A stretch of DNA of 10,567 nt. Source: Pseudomonadota bacterium. Lineage in GTDB: Bacteria; Pseudomonadota; Alphaproteobacteria; Rhizobiales; Xanthobacteraceae. The notes under the pieces were generated by a model. It was given only the letters and a program-made list of their open reading frames with translations, ran no database searches and was not told where the DNA came from. The stretch spans positions 1 to 10,567 of the forward strand of contig JAEYRD010000157.1 in NCBI GenBank assembly GCA_023435725.1. Reading direction: 5' to 3'. A program made the position numbers and the translations under genes. Shown piece after piece: positions 1 to 6,234 of the stretch (within the stretch, counting starts at the first letter, position 1; the number at the start of each line of letters is the position of its first letter).

Positions 1-453
1 GTCGGCGAACAGGCCGCGCTCCATCAGGTACTTCTCGCCGTCGAACTCCTTTACTTCCTTGCCTTCGGCGATCAGCGTGCCGACGCCGGTCTTGGTGTAG
101 AAGGCCGGGATGCCGGCGCCGCCGGCGCGGATGCGCTCGGCCAGCGTGCCCTGCGGATTGAATTCGAGTTCCAGCTCGCCGGCGAGGAATTGCTGGGCGA
201 ACAGCTTGTTTTCGCCGACATAGGACGAGATCATCTTCTTGATCTGCCGGGTTTCCAAGAGGCGGCTGAGCCCGATGCCATCGACGCCGGCATTGTTGGA
301 GACCACTGTCAGGCCCTTGACGCCGGACTCGCGGATAGCGTCCGACAGCTCCTCGGCGATACCGCAGAGACCGAAGCCGCCCGACATGATCATCATGCCG
401 TCCTTGAGAACGCCCTCGAGAGCCGACTTGGCGTCGGGATAGACCTTGTTCAT
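1..453 (-). CDS. scoA: 3-oxoacid CoA-transferase subunit A, partial (C-terminus beyond left edge)
   Basis: This is subunit A of a two-subunit family I CoA-transferase, of the succinyl-CoA:3-ketoacid type (SCOT/ScoA; the AtoD and PcaI subunits are related). Such enzymes move CoA from succinyl-CoA to acetoacetate or 3-oxoadipate in the cytosol. The 151 visible residues begin MNKVYPDAKSALEGV. They contain the CoA-transferase signature DGMMIMSGGFGLCGIAE (residues 18-34), then VVSNNAG, SSYVGENK and the glycine-rich RAGGAGIPAFYTKTGVG. The family signature normally ends G-x-P; here it is GIA, a variant I believe is common in rhizobia. The catalytic glutamate lies in subunit B, expected just beyond the left edge. 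The ATG at 451-453 has a good GAAGG ribosome site at 462-466, 8 bases upstream. Full-length subunits are about 230-245 residues, so roughly the last third is missing. The gene is divergent from asmA. The family call is secure; the exact acceptor (acetoacetate versus 3-oxoadipate) is not. Confidence 0.93.
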   Translation of the reverse strand, partial: MNKVYPDAKSALEGVLKDGMMIMSGGFGLCGIAEELSDAIRESGVKGLTVVSNNAGVDGIGLSRLLETRQIKKMISSYVGENKLFAQQFLAGELELEFNPQGTLAERIRAGGAGIPAFYTKTGVGTLIAEGKEVKEFDGEKYLMERGLFAD

Positions 454-510
454 GCAAATTACCTTCGAGTGAACCTTCGGCTTGCAGGCCGTCGCGCCTT
501 GTTGGCGGCG

Positions 511-541
511 ATTATTAGGCGAAATCGTCCGAAGCCGTCAA
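511..541 (-). promoter_or_regulatory. Candidate sigma-70-type promoter for the CoA-transferase gene
   Basis: On the minus strand, TTGACG (complement of 536-541) is followed after 19 bases by AATAAT (complement of 511-516). Each hexamer differs from consensus by one base, but the spacer is 2 bases longer than ideal. Reading TAATAA one base upstream gives an 18-base spacer. It would leave a leader of about 50 bases before the ATG at 453. This is a sequence match only. Confidence 0.3.
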
Positions 542-581
542 TGATACGGGGTTCTCCGTTCAGCCCTTGGGTGATAGAAGC

Positions 582-613
582 TGCCCACGCCGTGGGCATA
601 ACTGTTCCACGGC
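582..613. promoter_or_regulatory. Overlapping inverted repeats in the scoA/asmA divergent region
   Basis: TGCCCACG (582-589) and CGTGGGCA (591-598) form a perfect 8-base inverted repeat around a single C. GCCGTGG (589-595) also pairs perfectly with CCACGGC (607-613) across an 11-base gap, so the two pairings exclude each other. A further CGTGGGCA copy lies at 656-663. This fits operator half-sites between divergent genes. The 262-base gap (454-715) contains no convincing gene. Confidence 0.4.
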
Positions 614-654
614 CTTGAAAGCGACAAGAAAACCCATCAAGTTGCGGGGGTTGG

Positions 655-666
655 GCGTGGGCACGC
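655..666. promoter_or_regulatory. Short palindrome GCGTG-GG-CACGC upstream of asmA
   Basis: This is a perfect 5-base inverted repeat with a 2-base centre. It includes a second exact copy of the CGTGGGCA half-site found at 591-598, exactly 65 bases away (close to six helical turns). It may belong to the same binding region as the 582-613 repeats. It lies 50 bases before the asmA start codon. Confidence 0.3.
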
Positions 667-715
667 AGGTTTCCCGGCCCGCCCATCTGGCTCCAACGAC
701 CAACCCGATCAGGAC

Positions 716-2656
716 ATGCCATTGACCATGGCCCAAGGAATGAAGCGCCTCGGGACGCCGATCGCGGCGCTGCTCGGCGTGGCGCTGATCGCCCTGATCG
801 CGACCTCCTGGCTCATCAACCGCGACGCGCTGCGCAAGTCGGTGGAAGCGCAGATCCGCGACGTCACCGGGCTCGAACTCAGTGTCGCAGGCAGCATCGA
901 TATTTCAGTTCTGCCGGCGAGTTACATCTCGTTCCATGACGTCGGGCTCAAGGGCGGCGGCACCAGCGACCCCGCACTCCATGTCGACGTGCTCACCGCC
1001 AATCTGCGGCTGCTGCCGCTGCTGCTGCAACGGTTCGAGATCGCCGACCTGACGCTGCTGCGGCCCCGCATCCATGTCAGCCTGAAGCCGGACGGCGAGA
1101 GCAACTGGACTCCCTTCATCCAGACCATTGCGCGCACCATGAAGCCCGGGTCCGACAACCAGGTGTCGTTCTCCGAGATCAGGATCCAGGACGGCGTGCT
1201 CAATTACGAAGACGCCGCCACGCACGCCACCGAGCAGTTCGATGACATCGACCTGTCGCTGGCCTGGCCCTCGATCTCGCGGTCGTTCGCCGCGACCGGA
1301 CAGTTCGACTGGCGCGGCGAACGCGTCGACGGCTCGATCAGCTTCGCCGATTTCCTCGCCGCCCTCTCCGGCGACCGCTCGGGATTGAAGGCGCGGATCG
1401 CCAGCGCACCGCTCAAGCTCGCCTTCGACGGCAGCGTCGCCAACCGCACCAGCCCGATGATGGAAGGCACGCTCACCATCGACAGCCCGTCCTTGCGCAA
1501 CGCTTTGCGCTGGACCGGCCAGCCGCAGCCCGGCAGCGGCGGCTTCGGCCGCTTTGCGCTGAAGGCGCGCGCCAATGTCGTGGGCGCCTCGATCGCGCTC
1601 ACCAATGTCAATGTCGAGCTCGACGGCAACACCGCCGAGGGCGTCATGACCTATGCCAATAACGGCCGGCAGACGCTCCAGGCCACGCTCGCCGCCGACG
1701 CGCTCGACTTCACACCTTATATCTCGACCTTCCGCCTGCTCGCGAGCGGTGCCCGCGACTGGAACAGGCAGCTGTTCGATCTCAACGGATTGTCGACCAC
1801 CGATCTCGACATGCGCCTGTCGGCGGCGCGGCTGACGGTCGGGCCTACGAAGCTCGGCCGCACCGCGATCGGCGCCAATTTGCGCAACGGCACGCTGGCG
1901 CTCTCGGTCGGCGAGGCCCAGGTCTATGGCGGCATCGCCAAGGGCTCGTTCGGCATCGCGCGTTCCGATACCATCGCCGACATCAAGGCGCAATTCCAGT
2001 TCACCGACGTCGACCTGCAGGCCTGCGCCTCCGAACTGTTCGGCCTCAGCAAGCTGTCCGGCCGCGGCAACATCAACGTCTCGCTCGTTGCCTCCGGCTC
2101 GAGCCCGTTCGGCCTCGTGCAGTCGCTCGACGGCAGCGCCACCATCACCGGGCATGACGGCGCGATCGCGGGCTTCAACGCCGAGCAGCTCCTCAAGCGC
2201 CTCGAGCGGCGGCCGCTGTCGGGCGGCGGCAATTTCCGCAACGGTTCGACTCCTTACGACAAGCTCACCATCGCGGTGAAGTTCTCCGACGGCATCGCCA
2301 CCGCCGAGGACATCCGTGTCGAAGGGCCGGCGACGAAGATCACGATGACCGGCACCGCCTCGGTGCCGACGCGCGAATACGACATGAAGGGCGTGGCGAG
2401 CCTCAACAGCGCGTCCGGCTTCGAATTGCCCTTCGTGGTGCAGGGCCCCTGGGACGATCCCCTGATCTTTCCCGATCCGGAAAGCCTGATCCGCCGTTCG
2501 CCGGCCTCCGCGCCGCTGCTCGACATGCTGAAGGACCGCAAGGCGGGCGATGCCGTGCGCTCCGCGATCGAGCGCATCACCGGCACCGGAAAGCGCCCCG
2601 CGCCGGCAGAATCGCCGACGGCGGAGAACGCCAAAGAGAACGCGAAATCCAATTGA
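716..2656 (+). CDS. AsmA family protein (inner-membrane-anchored, periplasmic)
   Basis: This is a 646-residue member of the AsmA family. These are bacterial proteins anchored in the inner membrane with a large periplasmic body, related to TamB/YhdP, and implicated in outer-membrane assembly and lipid transport. A short cytosolic N-terminus is followed by one membrane helix (about residues 13-34, ending ATSWLINRD). Next come the chorein-like N-terminal AsmA features: VEAQIRDVTGLELSVAGSID, a short FHDVGL stretch and ADLTLLRPRIHVSL. A long beta-rich middle follows, then a C-terminal AsmA-like domain (about 430-600) with FSDGIATAEDIRVEGP and the typical MTGTASVPTREYDMKGVASL. The tail from about 620 is Ala/Glu/Asn/Lys-rich and probably disordered. 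The start is uncertain: ATG codons at 716, 728 and 740 are in frame and none has an ideally spaced ribosome site. AGGA at 711-714 fits 728 best, with a long 13-base gap. The gene stands alone between a divergent CoA-transferase gene and a transporter operon with its own leader. The specific AsmA paralogue is not identifiable. Confidence 0.88.
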   Translation: MPLTMAQGMKRLGTPIAALLGVALIALIATSWLINRDALRKSVEAQIRDVTGLELSVAGSIDISVLPASYISFHDVGLKGGGTSDPALHVDVLTANLRLLPLLLQRFEIADLTLLRPRIHVSLKPDGESNWTPFIQTIARTMKPGSDNQVSFSEIRIQDGVLNYEDAATHATEQFDDIDLSLAWPSISRSFAATGQFDWRGERVDGSISFADFLAALSGDRSGLKARIASAPLKLAFDGSVANRTSPMMEGTLTIDSPSLRNALRWTGQPQPGSGGFGRFALKARANVVGASIALTNVNVELDGNTAEGVMTYANNGRQTLQATLAADALDFTPYISTFRLLASGARDWNRQLFDLNGLSTTDLDMRLSAARLTVGPTKLGRTAIGANLRNGTLALSVGEAQVYGGIAKGSFGIARSDTIADIKAQFQFTDVDLQACASELFGLSKLSGRGNINVSLVASGSSPFGLVQSLDGSATITGHDGAIAGFNAEQLLKRLERRPLSGGGNFRNGSTPYDKLTIAVKFSDGIATAEDIRVEGPATKITMTGTASVPTREYDMKGVASLNSASGFELPFVVQGPWDDPLIFPDPESLIRRSPASAPLLDMLKDRKAGDAVRSAIERITGTGKRPAPAESPTAENAKENAKSN

Positions 2657-2688
2657 GGACAGCGGCCGATCCGTGTCGGCTATTCGGC

Positions 2689-2725
2689 GCGAATTGATCC
2701 GGGCGAATTGATGCGGCGATTGGAT
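2689..2725. repeat. Three short direct repeats (GCGAATTGAT and a variant)
   Basis: GCGAATTGAT occurs exactly at 2689-2698 and 2703-2712. A variant, GCGATTGGAT, follows at 2716-2725. The start-to-start spacing is 14 and 13 bases. The repeats lie between the asmA stop and the transporter operon, about 140-175 bases before the binding-protein start. They could be regulator sites or leftover duplication; no function can be read from them. Confidence 0.35.
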
Positions 2726-2784
2726 CGATGCGCACATTAAGCATCTCCACAGCCCGATAACCCACGACCTATGTCTGACAAGAT

Positions 2785-2815
2785 GCCGCTAGATCGGCTA
2801 GCGGCCATGCGCTAG
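2785..2815. promoter_or_regulatory. Likely operator: three CGCTAG half-sites upstream of the binding-protein gene
   Basis: GCCGCTAG (2785-2792) and CTAGCGGC (2798-2805) form a perfect 8-base inverted repeat with a 5-base spacer. A third copy, CGCTAG (2810-2815), follows and forms a second inverted repeat with CTAGCG at 2798-2803 across 6 bases. The two same-strand copies start 23 bases apart. CTAG is usually scarce in such genomes, so three in 29 bases stands out. The position, 48-78 bases before the start codon, suits a sugar-responsive regulator (LacI- or GntR-type, for example), but no regulator gene is in view. Confidence 0.5.
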
Positions 2816-2827
2816 TGTTTTATCCGA

Positions 2828-2843
2828 CCGGTTAAAATACCGG
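2828..2843. promoter_or_regulatory. CCGGT-TAAAAT-ACCGG palindrome, possible -10 region
   Basis: CCGGT (2828-2832) and ACCGG (2839-2843) are a perfect inverted repeat around TAAAAT, which differs by one base from the -10 consensus TATAAT. It ends 19 bases before the GTG start codon. No good -35 hexamer sits 16-18 bases upstream. It may be an activator-dependent promoter, an operator overlapping the promoter, or both. Confidence 0.35.
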
Positions 2844-2850
2844 CGACTTG

Positions 2851-2856
2851 AGGGAG
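2851..2856 (+). promoter_or_regulatory. Ribosome-binding site that sets the GTG start at 2863
   Basis: AGGGAG at 2851-2856 lies 6 bases before GTG at 2863-2865. An in-frame TTG at 2848 sits before this site and so cannot use it. The GTG start also places Lys-Ser-Lys directly before the hydrophobic signal core, as expected for an exported protein. Confidence 0.75.
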
Positions 2857-2862
2857 AAAAAC

Positions 2863-4248
2863 GTGAAATCCAAGGTTATTGGCGCAGTATCATTGGCGGT
2901 CGCTGCGGCCGGGCTGTTCGCAGCCGCCGCACCCGCATTTGCGCAGCAGAAGACGATTACGGTCTGGTGGGGCAAGGGCTTCTACCGCTCCGAAGACGAT
3001 TCGCTGATCGATACAATCAAGAAGTTCGAAGCCAAGACCGGCATCAAGGTCGAATTGTCGCAATACGCGATCCAGGACATGATTCCGAAGACGGTCGCCG
3101 CGCTCGATGCCGGCACCGTGCCCGATGTCGCCTATTCCGATTCCTATGACGTGCAGGCGCAGGGCAAGTGGGCCTATGAGGGCAAGCTCGAGGACCTCAC
3201 GGATATCATGGAGCCGATCAAGGACCGGTTCGTGCAGAACACGCTGGACGCATCGATCCTCTATAACGATGTCACCAAGAAGAAGGCCTATTACGGCTTC
3301 CCGCTGAAGCAGCAGAGCATGCACGTCCAGATCTGGGGCGACATGCTGGACAAGGCCGGCTTCAAGCAGAGCGACATCCCGACCGATTGGGCGGGCTATT
3401 GGACGTTCTGGTGCGACAAGGTGCAGCCGGCGATCCGCAAGGCCACCGGCCAGCGCATCTACGGCGTCGGCCAGCCGATGGGCGTCGAATCCACCGACGC
3501 CTTCCAGTCGTTCTACACCTTCATGGACGCCTATCACGTCAAGCTCGTCGACGACGACGGCAAGCTTCTCGTCGACGATCCCAAGGTGCGCGACGGCCTG
3601 ATCCACGCCCTGAAGGACTACACCGACACCTACATCAAGGGCTGCACCCCGCCCTCCTCCACGACCTGGAAGGATCCGGACAACAACGTCGCCTTCCACA
3701 ACAAGACGATCGTGATGACCCACAACTTCACGATCTCGATCGCGGCGAAGTGGTACGAAGACTCCCAGAATCAGGCTCTCACCCAAGAGCAGCGCGACGC
3801 CGGCAAGAAGGCCTACGAGCAGGACATCATCACCGCGTCCTTCCCGAAGGCGCCTGATGGCTCGACCATCCGCTACCGCTCCGACGTCAAGACCGGGCTG
3901 ATCTTCACCGCGGCCAAGAACAAGGCCGAGGCCAAGCAGTTCATCAGCTTCCTGCTCCAGGAAGAGAACGTCCGTCCCTACATCGAGGGCGCGCTCGGCC
4001 GCTGGTTCCCGGTGACCAAGGAGAGTCAGGAAAGCCCGTTCTGGCAGGCCGACAAGCACCGCAAGGCGGTCTACGCGCAGTTCAAGGGCGGCACCGCGGC
4101 GTTCGACTTCACCAAGAACTGGAAGTTCACGATCCTGAACAACGAGAACGTGTGGGCGAAGGCGATGAACCGGGTCGTCAGCGAAAAGGTGCCGGTCGAC
4201 AAGGCCGTCGATGAACTGATCGCCCGCATCAAGCAGGTTGCAGGCTAA
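2863..4248 (+). CDS. ABC transporter periplasmic solute-binding protein, sugar (CUT1-like) type
   Basis: This is an exported binding protein of the family 1 extracellular type (MalE/UgpB-like), which delivers its ligand to the two downstream permeases. From the GTG start it has 461 residues. A signal peptide (KSK, an Ala-rich core, then PAFA before QQ) is cut after about residue 27. The mature protein begins QQKTITVWWGKGF, followed by the first-domain features FEAKTGIKVELSQY and TVAALDAGTVPDVAYSD. Aromatic residues are abundant (WAGYWTFWCDK, QSFYTFMDAYH), as in sugar-binding clefts. The C-terminal RSDVKTGLIFTAAKNKAEAKQ and FISFLLQEENVRPY match the family hinge and helix region. Only two cysteines occur in the mature chain (about residues 184 and 261), so a disulfide in the periplasm is possible. 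There is no lipobox. The gene is first in its operon and is followed by two hairpins before the permeases. The ligand cannot be told from sequence; carbohydrate or polyol is the family expectation. Confidence 0.9.
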   Translation: MKSKVIGAVSLAVAAAGLFAAAAPAFAQQKTITVWWGKGFYRSEDDSLIDTIKKFEAKTGIKVELSQYAIQDMIPKTVAALDAGTVPDVAYSDSYDVQAQGKWAYEGKLEDLTDIMEPIKDRFVQNTLDASILYNDVTKKKAYYGFPLKQQSMHVQIWGDMLDKAGFKQSDIPTDWAGYWTFWCDKVQPAIRKATGQRIYGVGQPMGVESTDAFQSFYTFMDAYHVKLVDDDGKLLVDDPKVRDGLIHALKDYTDTYIKGCTPPSSTTWKDPDNNVAFHNKTIVMTHNFTISIAAKWYEDSQNQALTQEQRDAGKKAYEQDIITASFPKAPDGSTIRYRSDVKTGLIFTAAKNKAEAKQFISFLLQEENVRPYIEGALGRWFPVTKESQESPFWQADKHRKAVYAQFKGGTAAFDFTKNWKFTILNNENVWAKAMNRVVSEKVPVDKAVDELIARIKQVAG

Positions 4249-4260
4249 GTTCTCCTCCTC

Positions 4261-4286
4261 CCTCTCCCCACATCCGTGGGGAGAGG
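4261..4286 (+). other. Strong hairpin after the binding-protein gene
   Basis: CCTCTCCCCAC (4261-4271) pairs perfectly with GTGGGGAGAGG (4276-4286) around the loop ATCC, starting 12 bases after the stop codon. No T-run follows, so it is not a classical terminator. Its place between the binding-protein and permease genes suits 3'-end protection of the first gene's message or partial termination, giving more binding protein than permease. I recall similar CTCTCCCC/GGGGAGAG hairpins as dispersed repeats in rhizobia. Confidence 0.6.
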
Positions 4287-4299
4287 TGAAACGCTAACA

Positions 4300-4320
4300 C
4301 CGGCCGCCTCGTGCGGCCGG
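4300..4320 (+). other. Second GC-rich hairpin before the permease genes
   Basis: CCGGCCGC (4300-4307) pairs perfectly with GCGGCCGG (4313-4320) around the loop CTCGT. It lies 13 bases after the first hairpin and 25 bases before the permease start codon. It is followed by AAGCCCTTTC, too weak a T-rich tail for a clear terminator. Together the two hairpins occupy most of the 97-base gap between binding-protein and permease genes. Confidence 0.5.
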
Positions 4321-4345
4321 AAGCCCTTTCAAAGAGTCCAAAAGA

Positions 4346-5218
4346 ATGGCGATCACGCTCTCTGGCGATCAGTCAGTCCCCGCAGCGCCCTTGTCGTCCA
4401 GGCTGACCCCGGCGCAGGTCTGGGGCATCGTGCTGCTCGCACCCTATCTGCTCGTGTTCCTCGCCTTCGTCGTCTATCCCGTGTGCTACGGGCTGTGGCT
4501 GGCGCGGGCCCCGTCGAACTATGTCGCGCTCTTTAATGACCCGATCTTTGCGCGCGCCGCGGTCAACACGCTGATCTTCCTGGTCATCGGTATCAACATC
4601 AAGATGCTGATCGCGCTATTCCTGTCCGGCTTCTTCGCGCAGCAGCGTACCTGGATCAAATGGCTCTCGGTGATCTTCATCCTGCCCTGGGCGGTGCCGT
4701 CGATCCCGACCATCCTGTCGGTGCGCTTCATGCTCAATCCCGAATGGGGCGTGATCAACCACATCATCTTCTCCTTCACCGGCGATGACGGCCCGAACTG
4801 GCTGAACGACCCCACTGTGGCGCTGACCATGGCGATCGGCGTGCACATCTGGAAGTCGCTGCCGTTCTGGACGCTGATCCTGATCACCGGCCGCCTTGCG
4901 ATCGCGCACGACCTGTTCGAGGCCGCCGAGGTCGACGGCGCGAGCTGGTGGCAGAAGTTCCGCTACATCACCTGGCCGTCGATGCAGACCCTCTACATCA
5001 CCTGCACGCTGCTCTCGATGATCTGGACGCTGGGTGACTTCAACAGCGTCTATCTGCTCACCGGCGGTGGCCCGGCCGACCTCACGCACGTGCTGGCGAC
5101 GCTCGGTATCCGCTATCTCCGGCTCGACCAACTCTCGCTCGCGATGGCCTCCATCGTCTGCGCGATGCCGTTCGTCCTGCCGCTCGTGTACTTCATGATG
5201 AAACGGTTGTCGCGATGA
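4346..5218 (+). CDS. ABC transporter permease, MalF/UgpA type (first of pair)
   Basis: This is an inner-membrane subunit of the sugar-type importer whose binding protein is encoded just upstream. It has 290 residues with about six membrane helices, the first at roughly residues 26-50 (WGIVLLAPYLLVFLAFVVYP). The EAA loop that docks the ATPase is clear at about 191-212 (FEAAEVDGASWWQKFRYITW). GDFNSVYLLTGGGP (230-243) is a hallmark of MalF/UgpA-like permeases. There is no long periplasmic insert of the kind found in enteric MalF. AAAGAG at 4331-4336 is a modest ribosome site, 9 bases before the ATG. The stop overlaps the next start by ATGA, so the two permeases are translationally coupled. The substrate is unknown. 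Confidence 0.9.
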   Translation: MAITLSGDQSVPAAPLSSRLTPAQVWGIVLLAPYLLVFLAFVVYPVCYGLWLARAPSNYVALFNDPIFARAAVNTLIFLVIGINIKMLIALFLSGFFAQQRTWIKWLSVIFILPWAVPSIPTILSVRFMLNPEWGVINHIIFSFTGDDGPNWLNDPTVALTMAIGVHIWKSLPFWTLILITGRLAIAHDLFEAAEVDGASWWQKFRYITWPSMQTLYITCTLLSMIWTLGDFNSVYLLTGGGPADLTHVLATLGIRYLRLDQLSLAMASIVCAMPFVLPLVYFMMKRLSR

Positions 5219-6066
5219 AGCTTCCCTCCTTACGCGAAGTCGCGACCGAAGCGCGGCTGCTGCTGATCGGCATTCCCGTCTTCCTGTGGACGATGATTCC
5301 GATCTACCACATGTTCCTGTTCGCGATCTCACCCAAGGAGGACGCGTTCTCGGGCAAGCTGTGGCCGGACCATCCGACGCTGCACAACTTCGAGATCGTG
5401 TTCAAGCAGCAGCACTATTTCCTGCGCGACTTCTACGTGCAGTTCTGGAACTCGACGCTGATCGCAGCCGCCGTCGGCGTGCTGACATTGTTCGTCGCGA
5501 CGGCCGCGGCATTTTCGATCTCGCGGCTGAGGGTGCCGGGCGGACGCATGGTGCTCAACCTCGCGCTCTTCACCTATTTCATCCCCGCGGCGTTCCTCGC
5601 CGTGCCGATGTACCGCACCATGGGCAATTACGGACTGCTCAACAATCACTGGTCGCTGATCCTGGCCATGGTGACGATCGCCAGCCCTTACGCGATCTGG
5701 GTGCTCAAACAGGCCTCCGACAAGCTGCCCGTCGAACTCGACGAGGCCGCGGTGATGGACGGCGCCACGACGCTGCAGATCTTCCGCCTGGTCTACCTGC
5801 CGCTGATGATGCCCTCGCTGGTCGCGATCGGGACCTATGCGGTCCTGCTCGCCTGGAACGAATATCTCTATGCGTTCCTGCTGCTCTCGAACGACCGCCA
5901 GATCACCCTCCCCGTCGCACTCGGCAACTTCCTCGCCGCCGACGACTCGCCCTGGGAGCTGTTGATGACCACCGGCTTCATCTATGCGCTGCCGCCGGCC
6001 GCGGTCTACTACGCCTTCCGCCGCTACATGGTGGGCGGGCTCACCGCCGGTGCGGTGAAGTCATAG
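5215..6066 (+). CDS. ABC transporter permease, MalG/UgpE type (second of pair)
   Basis: This is the partner permease of the same importer, with 283 residues and about six membrane helices, the first at roughly 16-36. The EAA loop is at about 175-201 (LDEAAVMDGATTLQIFRLVYLPLMM in part). LLAWNEYLYAFLLLS and the C-terminal YMVGGLTAGAVKS are typical of MalG/UgpE-like proteins. Translation starts within the ATGA shared with the upstream permease. The gene ends the operon: no ATPase gene follows, and a structured repeat and a convergent operon come next. The missing ATPase is probably supplied from elsewhere, as several CUT1 importers can share one MalK/UgpC-type subunit. Confidence 0.9.
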   Translation: MKLPSLREVATEARLLLIGIPVFLWTMIPIYHMFLFAISPKEDAFSGKLWPDHPTLHNFEIVFKQQHYFLRDFYVQFWNSTLIAAAVGVLTLFVATAAAFSISRLRVPGGRMVLNLALFTYFIPAAFLAVPMYRTMGNYGLLNNHWSLILAMVTIASPYAIWVLKQASDKLPVELDEAAVMDGATTLQIFRLVYLPLMMPSLVAIGTYAVLLAWNEYLYAFLLLSNDRQITLPVALGNFLAADDSPWELLMTTGFIYALPPAAVYYAFRRYMVGGLTAGAVKS

Positions 6067-6074
6067 GCACCGCC

Positions 6075-6228
6075 CGTCATTGCGAGCCAACGGGTCCGCG
6101 CGAAGCGCGGCCCGATGACAGGCTCCGCGAAGCAATCCAGGAATATATCCGCGGAGACTTTCTGGATTGCTTCGTCGCTTCAGTGCAAAATTGCTTCGCA
6201 ATTTTGTCACGAGCTCCTCGCAATGACG
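6075..6228. repeat. Bradyrhizobium-type palindromic intergenic element between convergent operons
   Basis: The 168-base gap between the two convergent operons is almost filled by a nested structure. An outer 12-base inverted repeat, CGTCATTGCGAG (6075-6086) and CTCGCAATGACG (6217-6228), encloses three hairpins. Hairpin one (6091-6114) is CGGG-T-CCGCGC, loop GAA, GCGCGG-CCCG, with one bulged T. Hairpin two pairs CGAAGCAATCCAG (6128-6140) with CTGGATTGCTTCG (6162-6174); its loop carries CGCGGAG (6150-6156), which could pair instead with CTCCGCG (6123-6129). Hairpin three pairs CAAAATTGC (6186-6194) with GCAATTTTG (6198-6206) around TTC. I recognise the end and stem motifs as a dispersed repeat of Bradyrhizobium and relatives. 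It may stabilise or end both messages, but no long T-run follows on either strand. It encodes nothing convincing. Confidence 0.8.
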
Positions 6229-6234
6229 ATGGGC

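Noticed and set aside
190..618. 142-codon plus-strand frame across the CoA-transferase gene and the intergenic region
   Set aside because: It mostly overlaps antisense to a well-supported gene, has no domain, and is interrupted in meaning by the intergenic inverted repeats.
2665..2680. Possible asmA terminator, GCCGA-N6-TCGGC
   Set aside because: Only a 5-base stem with a 6-base loop and no T-run; too weak to call.
905..2737. 610-codon open frame on the minus strand opposite asmA
   Set aside because: Its product is rich in Arg, Gly, Glu and Ala with no recognisable domain, and it mirrors the codon structure of asmA. It is a typical shadow frame in high-GC DNA.
2890..4059. 389-codon open frame on the minus strand opposite the binding-protein gene
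   Set aside because: The composition (Leu/Val/Asp/Arg repeats) is that of an antisense shadow, and the plus-strand gene has signal peptide, ribosome site and family motifs.
4276..4536. 86-codon frame starting inside the first hairpin
   Set aside because: It begins in a hairpin stem and then runs in another frame of the permease gene, with no ribosome site or recognisable product.
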